DNA of 64,000 nucleotides from GCA-003244245 sp050699715 (GTDB taxonomy: Bacteria > Actinomycetota > Actinomycetes > Mycobacteriales > Pseudonocardiaceae), in the NCBI GenBank assembly GCA_050699715.1, contig JBOHFR010000020.1, positions 7,376 through 71,375 of the forward strand. The letters are read 5' to 3'. Position 1 is the first letter of the stretch; every line of letters begins with the position of its first letter. This document shows positions 7,408 to 16,881 of the stretch, in pieces. The translations under genes were made by a program, and so were the position numbers. A model generated the notes under the pieces. That model did no database searches. It was given only the letters and a program-made list of their open reading frames with translations, and had not been told where the DNA came from.

Positions 7408-8064
7408 ATGACCGGCCGGGGCCTGGTGTACCTGGGACTGGCCGGACTGGACCTGCCCCGACACAACCCCGACCCCGACAAGTGGACCGTGGCCGAGCGG
7501 TGCTCGGTCACCACGTTCCGGGTCAGCCTGAACTACGCCCTGCAACAATCCCGACACGTACGGCAGCTGAAGAAACTGGTCGCGCTCACCGAGCTGCACC
7601 TCATCACCGGCTACCCCGAGGGCAAAGCGTTCGTCGAATGGATCGCGCGAACCGGCCGCGCGCTGCAGACGTGGCTGCTGCTGGACACCCAAGCCGCCGT
7701 CGACCTCGCCGACCTGACCGGCCTGGTCGAGCAGATCGTCATGTCCTTCGCGTTCCGCGCCGACGGCCGCGCCGAACAGGACGCCCAAGCGGTACTACTC
7801 CAACGGCCCGAACCGGGGGAGCGGCTGCGGCAGATGCAGGCGTCGCTGGGCACGGGGGACTGCATCATGCTCGACCGCGACGGCCGCATCGCCCCCCTCC
7901 ACTGGGACCTCATGACGAAATGGATCAAAGACGCACTGTCCACCGACGCCGAAGAAGACTCCGACGCCATCGGCGGATTCGACACACCCGCGAGCGTCTC
8001 GGCGAGCGCGAACGGCGTGGGGAGCGCGACCGGGCAGGACAGCAGCCATGACCAACCCGGATAA
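7408..8064 (+). pseudogene. C-terminal part of a VirB4/TraC-like conjugation ATPase
   Basis: The frame encodes the C-terminal part of the large ATP-binding proteins of actinobacterial integrative conjugative elements. Landmarks are SGL-like GLAGLDLP, a Walker B-like region LVALTELHLITG, ALQTWLLLDTQAAVDL, and the conserved end ADGRAEQDAQAVLLQRPEPG followed by GTGDCIMLDRDGRIAPLHWD. The family normally has several hundred more residues with a Walker A motif, which is absent here. The upstream sequence shows no continuation, so the gene is 5-prime truncated. The acidic glycine/serine tail is normal for these proteins. The remnant shows that the island included conjugation genes. Confidence 0.7.
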
Positions 8065-8107
8065 CCCGAGGCTGTCGATAGAGGCGATCAAAAGGTACGC
8101 TCTGAGG

Positions 8108-8347
8108 ATGGCCACCACGAAGATGTCCTTGACGCTGGAGTCCACCGCGGCGTTCTTGGCCGAGCAGGCCGCCCGCCGTGACGGGCTGTCGGTCTCCGCC
8201 TGGGTGTCGAGGTTCATCCACCAGAACATCCACCAGCACTACCCGCCCAAGCCCTATGACGGCGAGGCACTGGCCGTGGCCGAGCTGGAGCACCAGCACA
8301 CCGTGGCCGAGCTGACCTCCGGGCGGGGCCGCCGTGCGGCGGGGTGA
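8108..8347 (+). CDS. CopG/RHH-type antitoxin
   Basis: A 79-residue protein starting MATTKMSLTLE. It has the short beta strand plus two helices of a ribbon-helix-helix protein (ESTAAFLAEQAARRDGLSVSAWVSRFIHQNI) and a charged C-terminal tail. It overlaps the next gene by 14 bases, the usual organisation of antitoxin then toxin. It probably binds its own promoter and neutralises the MazF-like protein encoded downstream. ATG 8108 is preferred to the ATG at 8048, which would extend into the VirB4 relic. Confidence 0.65.
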   Translation: MATTKMSLTLESTAAFLAEQAARRDGLSVSAWVSRFIHQNIHQHYPPKPYDGEALAVAELEHQHTVAELTSGRGRRAAG

Positions 8348-8648
8348 GTGCCGGCACTACCAACTACGCGCCATCCCCGTCGGCCCGATGGTCATCGTCT
8401 CGGCCCAGTACCTCATCGATGACCCCGCCGTGCAGATGCTCTACGGCGTCCCGGTGGTCCCCGACGACCCCGGCGGACTCACCGCCATCCCCGTCACGAT
8501 CGGCGAGACCTCTGGCTGGCTCAACATCGCCCGCGACATCACCCGCGTCTACCAGGGAGCCCTCATGCAGTTCCTCGGCGCGCTGGACCCCGCCGACCTC
8601 GACCGCGTCGACAAGGCCATCTACAACACCTTCGGACTGCCCCTCTGA
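8334..8648 (+). CDS. MazF/CcdB-fold toxin-like protein
   Basis: A 104-residue protein beginning VRRGECRHYQLRAIPVGPMVIVS. This resembles the first strands of MazF/PemK toxins (MKRGE..Y.. followed by a VLVVS strand). Then come VYGVPVVPDD, a GWLNIARDITRVYQGALMQFLG segment and the final helix DLDRVDKAIYNTFGL, where MazF-like toxins also end. It overlaps the antitoxin gene. MazF family members cleave mRNA; activity here is not proven. The stop codon is followed in the same frame by an antitoxin-like relic. Confidence 0.55.
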   Translation: MRRGECRHYQLRAIPVGPMVIVSAQYLIDDPAVQMLYGVPVVPDDPGGLTAIPVTIGETSGWLNIARDITRVYQGALMQFLGALDPADLDRVDKAIYNTFGLPL

Positions 8649-8880
8649 CACCACGACGTCGCCGAGGCCATCGCCCGCGCCGCCCAAGGCGCGGTAGTGC
8701 ACCTCGTCCGCGACGGCTGTGCCGTCGCCGACATCGTTCCCGCGACAGCGCGGCCCACTCAGGCGCTGCGCGACCCACGACACACCCAGATCAGCCAGAT
8801 GATGGCCGACCGCTTCGGCGCACCCACTCTGGCCCACTACCGCAGGGCCTACGACAGCAACGGCACACCGTGGCCCGGCG
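8649..8880 (+). pseudogene. Phd-type antitoxin-like fragment lacking its N-terminus
   Basis: In frame directly after the toxin stop codon the sequence reads HHDVAEAIARAAQGAVVHLV, RDGCAVADIVPATA and ADRFGAPTLAHYRR. This is the pattern of Phd/YefM-like antitoxins (a D-V-A-x-A-I-x-R-A helix, then a beta hairpin ending in ADIVP). No start codon or N-terminal strand is present and the end is frameshifted. It looks like the remains of a second toxin-antitoxin pair fused onto the first. Confidence 0.45.
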
Positions 8881-9044
8881 ATCCTTCGGCACCGCCAGGT
8901 GCGGATCATCCGGGCACGGACCGCGCCCCCGGAGGACTGCGGCGGACCAGATGCCAGGCCGCCCAGGTACACCGCTTCACCGTGCACGGGCGGGACTATG
9001 GCTGCAGGCGATCATCCACTCGCCTGAGGAGTCTCACGCCGGCT

Positions 9045-9109
9045 CCAGCGCTGGAATCGCCGTAGGCCCAACTTGCGCGCAAGAAAGAATCGCTAAATCC
9101 GGGATCATT
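9045..9109 (-). pseudogene. Degenerate second copy of the amidase signal-peptide region
   Basis: This 62-65 base stretch repeats the 5-prime end of the amidase gene (10355-10416) in direct orientation. The first 23 bases are identical and most of the rest matches. On the minus strand it reads MIPDLAILSCAQVG then TAIPALE, against IIPAVAILACMQFE then TAIPALAGG in the intact gene. Its ATG overlaps the amidase stop codon region. It is the beginning of a tandem paralogue whose remainder is gone. Confidence 0.7.
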
Positions 9110-9110
9110 A

Positions 9111-10433
9111 CTAACTGCCAGGATGCGCATAATAGAATCTTATCTTCCTAGGATCCTTATGATCGTTCATCACCGCGCTGACAACAATGTCTGGAAGTGC
9201 CTTGTTGCGCTCAGGGGCAGTATGAGAACTTACTTGAACACGATGCCAATCCCGGCCGCTCCCAGAGACGGTAGTAACGATCATCACATGCTGCATAGGT
9301 CCGGCACTGTCCCAGTCGGCAAAGACTAGATCCCCGCGATTCACCACACCATACAGGGTTTCATTAGGAGCGTGAGGCTGATTTTCAGCACTACTGCTCC
9401 AATACGCGAATCGATGCTCCCCCTGGCGGGTCCCGTAATCCCACAACGCTCTAGCTTCCGTCCATGCCCTGCCAACGAAATTGAAAAAAGTTTGACCCTT
9501 GCTACCAGTTGCTGCGAGTAAAGAGGCGCCTGCGTTAATGTGCCATTCTTCATCTTCTGTCCAGCCGCCCGCCTTGAGTGCTTGCGAAGCAAAATTAGTA
9601 CAATCGTCGTTATACTGAGGATAGTCAGGATTGAAGTTAGCCGCCCACAGTGTGGCATAGTCTGCCGCAGCATTCCCATCATAAGGATCAGGTCTGGGCG
9701 TCGGGGCTGCCACGAGAAATCGATCGGCCGGAGGTGGTACTACGATTCCATGGAGTAGACTTCCCGGTTCTGGGACAGTTTGGGGATCGATCGGACGGGC
9801 CAGATCCTGACTTACCGCCGATACATCATCATGAAGAACACCCACAACGGTATGCCGCGCATAAGGGGTCGGCGAAATATCGGCGACATCTCCGAGGTCA
9901 TCTTTATCCATCTTCCACTCACCATTGACCAGAAGAAATCCGAAAGTGTGCTTAATGCTATAAAAGTAACTTTCCTTCAGATGTTTGTAGTGCAACTCGG
10001 TAAATTCAGTCGCTGTCAGTATCGCAGTAGTGCCCAATATTGTGAGCTTCGGATTCCGCAGTTCCACCTGTCCCCAGTCATGCTCAGCGGGCGTTCCTCG
10101 CAAAAAACTGCGAGCAAATTGAATCTTCGGCGCTTCTTGTTTCAACACCTCCGCCAAGGGATCGACAACCCTGTCCCATGCTAGCTGATTGGTACCCTGG
10201 CTTCTGTTGAAAGCCTCGTTTTCGGTGACACTGTTCACTTGATCCATCAAATATAGGTATGTCATCTGCAGAATCTCATGCTCCGTGTCAGGAGCTACAG
10301 ATGCGGTCGCCAATGAATGCGGATACGTGGTAGGCATTACAATCCTACCCCCTGCCAGCGCTGGAATCGCCGTAGGCTCAAATTGCATGCAAGCAAGAAT
10401 CGCTACAGCCGGGATTATCGCCGCAATTCTCAT
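9111..10433 (-). CDS. Secreted putative amidase (Amidase_6 domain)
   Basis: A 440-residue exported protein. Residues 1-28 form a signal peptide (MRIAAIIPAVAILACMQF). A helical N-terminal region of about 200 residues follows. The C-terminal half is a papain-like Amidase_6 domain beginning YDGNAAADYATLWAANFN, with DDCTNFASQALKAGG supplying the catalytic Cys and GPMQHVMIVT the likely His. The region has many AT-rich codons compared with its GC-rich neighbours, pointing to transfer from another source. ATG 10433 is chosen because AAGGA lies just upstream; GTG 10445 is also possible. Family members may act on peptidoglycan; the substrate here is unknown. Confidence 0.75.
   Translation of the reverse strand: MRIAAIIPAVAILACMQFEPTAIPALAGGRIVMPTTYPHSLATASVAPDTEHEILQMTYLYLMDQVNSVTENEAFNRSQGTNQLAWDRVVDPLAEVLKQEAPKIQFARSFLRGTPAEHDWGQVELRNPKLTILGTTAILTATEFTELHYKHLKESYFYSIKHTFGFLLVNGEWKMDKDDLGDVADISPTPYARHTVVGVLHDDVSAVSQDLARPIDPQTVPEPGSLLHGIVVPPPADRFLVAAPTPRPDPYDGNAAADYATLWAANFNPDYPQYNDDCTNFASQALKAGGWTEDEEWHINAGASLLAATGSKGQTFFNFVGRAWTEARALWDYGTRQGEHRFAYWSSSAENQPHAPNETLYGVVNRGDLVFADWDSAGPMQHVMIVTTVSGSGRDWHRVQVSSHTAPERNKALPDIVVSAVMNDHKDPRKIRFYYAHPGS
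10355..10416. repeat. Direct repeat, copy B (within the amidase signal-peptide codons)
   Basis: This segment matches 9045-9106 at an offset of 1310 bases in the same orientation, starting with 23 identical bases. The unit of about 1.31 kb equals one amidase gene, as expected if two tandem paralogues once stood here. Confidence 0.75.
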
Positions 10434-10633
10434 GATTTCCTTCACTGTTTAGCCGTACGAGCATCGCAGTCAAGTCAACGAGTGAAAGGCGTGGCGGATA
10501 CGGGGGTCAGAGTGCAGAGGAACGAAAAGTCCCGTTGATGCCAAAACTGATCATTGATGCGTGTTGTTGACCGGCTCCACCTGCGGAAACGCTGAACTCT
10601 GTGGGGAACGTCACCGATGAGGGCTACCCGACA

Positions 10634-12160
10634 TTATGTGACCGTACTGTCGCCAGTTCGTGTGTGGTCACCGGGGGTGTAACGGCTCCAGGTCGCACCA
10701 ACGTGGGTAGCGATCTTGGCTGTGGTGACGGGGTGGTAGCTGAGGGCGTCGGCGACGACGGGTGCTGGCATCTCTAGGACGTGCTGGTGGATGGTGGCTG
10801 TGCGGGCGGTGCGGGTGGGGACGCCGAGTTTGTTGACCAGCCTGGCGAGTGTTTCGGGATGCATCGGCTGTTGTGCTCGGCGGCCGGGGAACAGCCACCG
10901 GGAGTCGGGGTTGGTGGCGGTGTTCATGTTGTCCCGCTGGCTGATCCAGGTGAGGAGGAGCTCGGCGAATGGGGCGGGCACTGGCGAGGGTGGCTCGCCA
11001 AGGCGCAGCAGGATCTGGTCGCCGTCGTGGATGACGTCCTCGACGGTGAGCCGGACGATCCGGCTGACCTGCTGGGCGTAGAGCAGGACGGTCACTCCGG
11101 CGACCCGTGAGCGCAAAGGAAGCTCGTGCCCGGCGAGCAGGTGAGCGAGTAGGGCCATGCGCTCGGGTTGGGGCAGCGCAGCGCCGTGGGTGGTGAGGGG
11201 TGCCGGTAGCCGCAGCGGTCGGGTGAGCTTGCTGGCCACGGCCCAGAGCAGGAAACCACGCAGGCGCCTGCGCCAATGCGCGGCGTGCGCGGCGTGCCAT
11301 GTGTCGATGTCGGCCTGCTCGCAGGTTCGTAGGGTGCGCTGGCGGGCTGCGAGCCAGTCGAGGAACGCCGTGGCCTGGGTGATCTGCTCGCCGGCGAATT
11401 GTCGGCTGGCCGGGGTGATTGGCTTGTTCTCGGCGCGTGCGCGGAGTTTGGGCAACACCTCCCAGGTGGCGTACCGCTGGATGAGCTGGACGCGTTCGGG
11501 TTCGGGTTCGGTGATCGTGTCGAGGTGGGCGATGAGCCAGCGTTCGAGCAAGCAGATCTGCTTGTCGATGCGGGGCAGAACCTCGCAGGCCATCAGCAGC
11601 TCACGCAGGTGCGCTGCTGCCCGCCAGGGTTGCAGGGTATGAAACGCCTCGTGGGTCAACGCGATCTGTCCTCGGCCGAGCTGGCGCATCAGCGTTTCGG
11701 CGGATTCGGTCTTGCCCTTGCGGGTGTAGAGCCAGGTCAGGATCGACAGCGGTCGCTCGGCGGTGAGCAGCGAGCGCGCCAGCGGTGCCAGTTCCGGGCG
11801 GATCTCGCCGGAGTCGTCGCCGAGCAGCTCGCGTAGCCGGTCGCTGAGGGTGCAGCGGGTGCACAGCCTGCCAGCGTGCAGTTTGCCTTCCTCCGGGCAG
11901 CGGCTGCACTGGAACGAGGTGGTGAACCCCGCGCAGTCCGAACAGATCGCTGCCTGATCATCGGCGCGCAGCCCGGGAAGCATCCGCTCGGTTCCGCACC
12001 CGGGGCAGCGCCCTCGGATGCGCAGCGCCCGGTCGGCGCAGGTGCGACAGACGTAGCCATCCGGCCAGCTGCCGGCCTTGTTCTTACGGCGTCCGCAGCG
12101 GCAGCACTCGAGGAGGTACCAGCGTTCGTACTGCTCGTCGCTGGCGTAGGCGCGGCTCAT
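10634..12160 (-). CDS. Zinc-ribbon and degenerate integrase-fold protein (site-specific recombinase-like)
   Basis: A 508-residue protein with two halves. Residues 1-110 contain several CxxC pairs (CCRCGRRK, CRTCADR, CPGCGTE, CSDCAGF, CSRCPEE, CTRCTLSD), a tandem zinc-ribbon array. Residues 200-490 are helical and end in an integrase-like domain: SRIVRLTVEDV resembles the first-arginine box, and a second segment runs ATIHQHVLEMPAPVVADALSY. The R-H-x-x-R-Y catalytic set is not complete, so it may be an inactive relative or an accessory recombinase. It overlaps the upstream XRE gene by 4 bases. Such pairs recur in actinobacterial mobile elements. Function uncertain. Confidence 0.55.
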   Translation of the reverse strand: MSRAYASDEQYERWYLLECCRCGRRKNKAGSWPDGYVCRTCADRALRIRGRCPGCGTERMLPGLRADDQAAICSDCAGFTTSFQCSRCPEEGKLHAGRLCTRCTLSDRLRELLGDDSGEIRPELAPLARSLLTAERPLSILTWLYTRKGKTESAETLMRQLGRGQIALTHEAFHTLQPWRAAAHLRELLMACEVLPRIDKQICLLERWLIAHLDTITEPEPERVQLIQRYATWEVLPKLRARAENKPITPASRQFAGEQITQATAFLDWLAARQRTLRTCEQADIDTWHAAHAAHWRRRLRGFLLWAVASKLTRPLRLPAPLTTHGAALPQPERMALLAHLLAGHELPLRSRVAGVTVLLYAQQVSRIVRLTVEDVIHDGDQILLRLGEPPSPVPAPFAELLLTWISQRDNMNTATNPDSRWLFPGRRAQQPMHPETLARLVNKLGVPTRTARTATIHQHVLEMPAPVVADALSYHPVTTAKIATHVGATWSRYTPGDHTRTGDSTVT

Positions 12161-12489
12161 TCCTCCGGCAGGATCCGGGCGGGCCGGGGCCGCAGCGTCG
12201 CCACCGTCGACGGTGCCGGCCGGTCGTCGGTCGCGGTCTTACGAACCCCAGCGTTCTCGGCGGTGGTGGCGACGAGCTCGGCCGGGGTGCAGCCGAGGAT
12301 GTCACAGAACGCGGACAGGACCTGTAACGACAACCGCTCGGGCGTGCCGGAGACCAGGCGGTGGACCTGGGACGCGGACAGCTCGATGCCGCGCTCGCGC
12401 AGCACCGGAACGAGCTCAGTGGCGGTGAAGATGCCGCGGCTGGCCATCACGTCCCGCAGCCGCCAGGAGTAACCGATCTTCCGTGTCAT
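12157..12489 (-). CDS. XRE family transcriptional regulator
   Basis: A 110-residue protein with one Cro/C1-type HTH: MASRGIFTATELVPVLRERG, then LSASQVHRLVSGTPERLSLQ and LSAFCDILGCTPAELV. A short disordered basic tail follows. ATG 12489 is chosen because residues before it are compositionally odd and it overlaps the stop of an upstream fragment (GCATGA). The stop codon overlaps the recombinase-like gene start by 4 bases (ATGA), so both are translated from one mRNA. It probably regulates this small operon. Confidence 0.75.
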   Translation of the reverse strand: MTRKIGYSWRLRDVMASRGIFTATELVPVLRERGIELSASQVHRLVSGTPERLSLQVLSAFCDILGCTPAELVATTAENAGVRKTATDDRPAPSTVATLRPRPARILPEE

Positions 12490-12596
12490 GCTCGCGTCTC
12501 CTGTGCTTGAAGGGCCTCGGCGACCGCGGCGTCGAGGTGGCGGCGCAGCGTGCGGGTGCGGAAGTCCGAGGACACGCATAACGGCACCGTCGGATA
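12486..12596 (-). pseudogene. Short C-terminal remnant upstream of the XRE gene
   Basis: After an in-frame stop, about 36 codons read VPLCVSSDFRTRTLRRHLDA and AVAEALQAQETRA, ending at a TGA that overlaps the XRE start codon. The regular helix and the start/stop overlap suggest the tail of a former first gene of this operon, probably another small recombinase-associated protein. Its upstream part was lost at the junction with the kinase relic at about 12.6 kb. Confidence 0.3.
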
Positions 12597-12624
12597 TCAG
12601 AACTGTCTGAATGCCTCGGTTTGA

Positions 12625-13166
12625 TCATGCTTTTGCTGGGAGGTAGGGGCTGAAGTGGGTGGCGAGGATGTCAGCGATGCTATCCGTGCCCTGTGTGCCG
12701 TCGATGTCGATCACTCGGATGCCGGGACGGCGGGCGGAGTGGACGGCGTCGGCGGCGATGATGCGGTCTCGGGTGAGGCGATTGCGTTGGGCTCGGTTGG
12801 GGTCGCTGACCGGGGTGTCCAGGGTGCGGGCGCGGGCCAGGTGGCGAAGCTGGTGCTGGCGGAATCGGTCGGTCGCCGCCATGACCACCATCCGGCGTGG
12901 GCTGTCGAGGAGTGGGGCAACCAGTTCGGGGCGAAGTCCCCAGCCTTCGGCGATGATGGGGTGTCCGGAGACCAGGGCGCGCAGGTCATCCAGTGCCCAG
13001 GTGAACCGGATCGGGAAGCTGGCCAGGGTCGTGGTGGCCATGGCCTCGGGGTGGTGTTCACCCAGACGTCCTCGGGGTCGGGGTCATCGGGTGGCTCACC
13101 GCGGCGTAGGCCTCGCGCGATTCGTCGATCGTTGTGGGCGCGGGTGTCGTGGTAGTCGTAGTGGTA
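12625..13166 (-). pseudogene. Frameshifted P-loop nucleoside/nucleotide kinase-like gene, N-terminus missing
   Basis: The last 138 codons read FPIRFTWALDDLRALV, HPIIAEGWGLRPELVAPLL and RVIDIDGTQGTDSIADILA, followed by HFSPYL. This matches the lid and C-terminal part of small actinobacterial P-loop kinases of unknown substrate. Upstream, in another frame, the sequence continues as DTRAHNDRRIARGLRRGEPP and DDPDPEDVWVNTTP, so a one-base shift near 13040 breaks the gene. The P-loop itself is absent; the frame ends near 13166 where Tn3-associated sequence starts. Confidence 0.55.
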
Positions 13167-13310
13167 GGGGGGCGACCGGGATACGGGTCAAACCTGCCGC
13201 TGTGCGGGTTAGATCTTGGTAGAAGACGTGAGAGGACTCCATCTGGTGGGCGCGGCGGGTGGCTGGCTAGGGTGTCGGCGTCATTTTGTTGATCGTTTTC
13301 GGGATGTCTG

Positions 13311-16300
13311 TTGGCGTCGCGCGATCGCACCGCGTACCCGCGCTTCAAGCGGGTGGTGTCCGCGCGGGAGTTGATGGAGGCGTTCACCCCTACGAAGGAC
13401 GAGATCGAGTGGGTGTCGGGCCGGACACAGACCGAGCCGCACTTGTTGGCGTTGGCGGTGTTGTTGAAGTCCTATCAGCGTCTGGGGTATTTTCCGAAGC
13501 TGGCCGAGGTGCCGGCGGTCGTGGTGGGCCATGTCCGTGTTGTGTTGCGGTTGGGTGAGCATGTTGGGGCTGAGTACGAGTCGGAACGGACGTTGTGGCG
13601 GCACCGGGACTTCGTGCGTGCGCGGGTGGGCGTGCGGTACGAGCCGGCGGAGTCTCGGCGGGTGGCCGAGGCGGCGATCCGGGCCGTGGTGGAGGCGAAG
13701 GACGACCCGGCCGATCTGATCAACGTGGCGTTGGACGAGGTGGTGCGGGCGGGGTTGGAGCTGCCCGGCTATAGCACGTTCGACAAGATGACCACGGCGA
13801 TCCGCGCTCAGTTCAATACCGCCTTGTTCACCGCGGTCGGTGGCCGGATCATGGCGGATCCGGCGGCGCGGGACCGGTTGGCGCATCTGCTGGCGCTGGA
13901 CCCGGTCTCGCGCCGTTCCGGTGTTGATCGGCTCAAGGTGCCCGCGAAGGCGGCGACGCTGGGCAAGTTCAAGCTGCGGTTGGCGTATTTGGCCGAGTTG
14001 GACGCGCTGGGACCCACTGAGGTGTGGTTGGAAGGTGTGGCGCCGCAGAAAATCGCGCATTTCGCTGGTGAGGCGCGGGCTACCGACGTGGGCGACCTGA
14101 GGGATATCGGCGAGGCGAAGCGGTGGACGCTGCTGGTCAGCCTGATCCACGAGTGCCGTACCGCGGCACGTGATGAGGTGGCGACCATGTTCTGCAAGCG
14201 CATGGCCGCCATCCATAAGAAGGGCCGTGAGCGGCTGGAGGAACTGCGCGAGGAGCACCGGGCGGAGTCTGAGCGCCTGCTCGGAGTGTTCGGTGATCTG
14301 CTGTCAGTCGTGCGGGACGCCACGGCCCCACTAGAGGCCGGCGTGGAGTCACCCGGTACGACGATGGCGGAGCCGATGACGGTGATAGCCGAGCGGGCCG
14401 GGCGGTTGGTGCTCAAGACGCTGGCCGCCGCCGGTGGCGTGGAGGAACTGTCGGCCTCGCACGAGGCGGTGTCGGCGCATCACGGCAACAACTACCTGCC
14501 GTTGTTGGCGCGGTACTACCGCAGCCACCGGGCGGCGTTGTTCACCTTGCTGGACATCCTGGGTCTGGAGGCGACCAGCGCGGATCGCGGTGTCCTGGAC
14601 GCGGTGGAGTTCATCCGCGCCAACCGGTCACGCACCGGCGAGTACGTCCCGCAGCAGGTGACCGTCGAGCGGACCGACGAGCATGCGAGGGAGGCCACGG
14701 TGGCGCTGGCCCTTGACATTGAGGTGTTCGCCGGGGAGTCCTGGCGCAGGATCCTGCGGGATGCTGACCATCCTGGCCGGTTGGTGCGTCGGCATCTGGA
14801 AGTGTGCGTGTTCTCCTACCTGGCCGCCGAACTGCGCTCTGGGGACATCGCCGTCGTCGGCGCCGACTCCTACGCCAACCTGCACGCGCAACTGATGACG
14901 TGGGAGGAGTGCGCGCCGAAGGTCGAGGAGTTCTGTGAGCAGGCCGGCATCCCCGCCGACGCGACGGCGTTGACCGCGTTCTTCCGGGACAAGCTGACCG
15001 AGACCGCCGCGGCGGTGGACGCCGGCTACCCGCACAACACCGACCTCGTGCTGGAGGACGGCCGCCCGACGCTCAAACGCCGCAAGGGTGCCGACCGGCG
15101 GCCCAGCGCGTTGGCGCTGGAGGACGCGATCCACGAGCGGCTGCCTGAGCGGGGACTGCTGGACATCCTGGCCCGCACCGCGCATCTGACCGGCTGGCCC
15201 CGGCACTTCGGCCCGGCCTCCGGGCCGGACCCCAAGATCCGGGACACGCTGGGCCGCTACGTGCTGATGGTGTTCGCGAACGGGACCCTGCTCGGGCCAG
15301 CCCAGGTCGCCCGGCACATGCGCCGCACGGTCAGCGCACACGAGTTGTCGATCGCGGCGAACAAACACGCCACCTGCGCCAAGATCGACGCCGCGTCCAC
15401 CGATGTGATCAACGAGTTCGCGAAGCTGGACGTGGCCGGCATGTGGGGTGACGGTCATGTCGTGGCCGTCGACGGCAGCCAGGTCGAAACGTGGGACAAT
15501 AACATTCTCGCCGAATCTCACATTCGATATAGAGGCTACGGAGGGATCGCGTTCCGGCACATCTCTGACACGTATATCGCGTTGTTCAGCCACTTCATTC
15601 CGTGTGGCGTGTGGGAAGCCGTGTACATCATCGAGGGCTTGCTGCGCAACGAGTCCGACATCCAGCCGGACACCATTCATGCCGATACACAAGGCCAGTC
15701 GCTGCCCGTGTTTGGACTCGCCGCGTTGTTGGGGTTCGATCTGCTGCCGCGCATCCGTAACTGGCAGGACTTGAACTTCTACCGGCCGTCGGTCGCGGCC
15801 ACCTACCAGCACATTGACGGACTGTTCGGCGACAACGTCATCGACTGGGGACTGATCGAGACCCATTTCCCGGACCTGCTCCGTACCGCCATCTCGATCC
15901 GGGAGGGCCGCTTGTCGTCGGTGACGTTGCTGCGCAGGCTGCGCAACAACTCCCGTAAGAACCGCCTGTACCGGGTGTTCCGAGAATTGGGGCGCGTGAT
16001 CCGCACGATCACACTGCTTCGGTATCTGTCCGACCCAGGGCTGCGCGAGCAGATCACCGCCATCACCAACAAGGCCGAGGCGTTCCACGGGTTCTCCACG
16101 TGGCTGCGTTTCGGTGGCGAAACAATCGGCCGCAACGACCCCGACTACCAGGAGAAGGTTGTGAAATTTAACGAGCTGCTGGCGAACTGCGTGATCTACC
16201 AGAACGCCTGCGACATCACCGCGGCGGCCAACGTCCTAGCCGCCGACGGCCGCCCGGTCGATCCCGATGACCTGGCCACGATCTCGCCCTACATCACCCA

Positions 16301-16463
16301 CACCATCCGGCGTTTCGGCGACTGGGTGCTCGACCTGTCCCCGCCCGAGCGACAGCCGGTGACCACGCTGGACCTGGTGCCAGGCGCGTTGTTCCCCTGC
16401 GGGGTCTCCGCACCCCCGGTGCTGGGTGGCTCCCGCCAGAGCACCCCGAAGGCGAGATCCTGA
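13311..16463 (+). mobile_element. tnpA: Tn3-family transposase TnpA, apparently complete
   Basis: A 1050-residue DDE transposase that would catalyse replicative transposition. The N-terminal DUF4158-like region (TAYPRFKRVVSARELMEAFT) is followed by a long helical DNA-binding middle. The catalytic domain has the first Asp in GHVVAVDGSQVETW, the second Asp in TIHADTQGQSLPVFG, and a Glu in KVVKFNELLANCVIYQN. Length fits the family and no stop or frameshift interrupts it. It is followed with 1-base overlap by a satellite gene. A candidate right end (GGGGTTCTACGACTG on the minus strand) lies at 16881; no matching left end was found, so the transposon itself may be immobile. Confidence 0.92.
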
Positions 16464-16801
16464 TGGCCACCACCCGCTGGGTGCGCTACACGGTGCCGGT
16501 CATGGTCGAAGTGGACTGCGACAACGACGAGATCACGCGCCTGGTGGCGCTGCCGGAAGAGGCCCGCGAGGACCGCGACGACATGGGGCACTTCCTGTTC
16601 TACGACGAGAAGTTCATCCGCCAACCCGTCGACGGACAGATCGAGTCCCACGCCCTGTGGGTCGCCAACCCGCCGAACGGCCGGCTGCTGCCCGGTCCTC
16701 CACGGCACTGGCCCGACATGACCGAGTGGGATATCGGATTCGGCGACCAGGACGACGAGCTGTACGAGGAGATCAACCCGTACGGCTACCACGACGAGTA
16801 G
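16463..16801 (+). CDS. Tn3-associated small acidic hypothetical protein
   Basis: A 112-residue acidic protein whose ATG overlaps the transposase TGA by one base, so it is translationally coupled to tnpA. It begins with a beta strand (RWVRYTVPVMVEVDCDNDEI) and has many D/E residues, ending GFGDQDDELYEEINPYG. No catalytic motif is visible. Similar small genes follow transposases of this Tn3 branch in other actinobacteria (from memory, not searched). Role unknown; a transposition modulator is possible. Confidence 0.6.
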   Translation: MATTRWVRYTVPVMVEVDCDNDEITRLVALPEEAREDRDDMGHFLFYDEKFIRQPVDGQIESHALWVANPPNGRLLPGPPRHWPDMTEWDIGFGDQDDELYEEINPYGYHDE

Positions 16802-16843
16802 CCCGACCAGCCGGGGTGAGGAACCGGCGTGTTTGGGCGCGGT

Positions 16844-16881
16844 AATACTCCGCGGTGCGCCCCACTCAGTCGTAGAACCCC
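16844..16881 (-). repeat. Candidate right terminal inverted repeat of the Tn3 element
   Basis: Read on the minus strand from 16881, the sequence starts GGGGTTCTACGACTGAGTG. It lies 43 bases beyond the satellite gene, where a Tn3 end is expected. GGGTTCTAC is shared with the relic ends at 3502 and 17319. The 38-bp length is assumed from the family. Confidence 0.5.

Noticed and set aside
14628..16088. A 486-codon frame antisense to the Tn3 transposase
   Set aside because: It lacks any domain, is Gln/His/Arg/Val-rich, and lies fully opposite a well-supported transposase gene.
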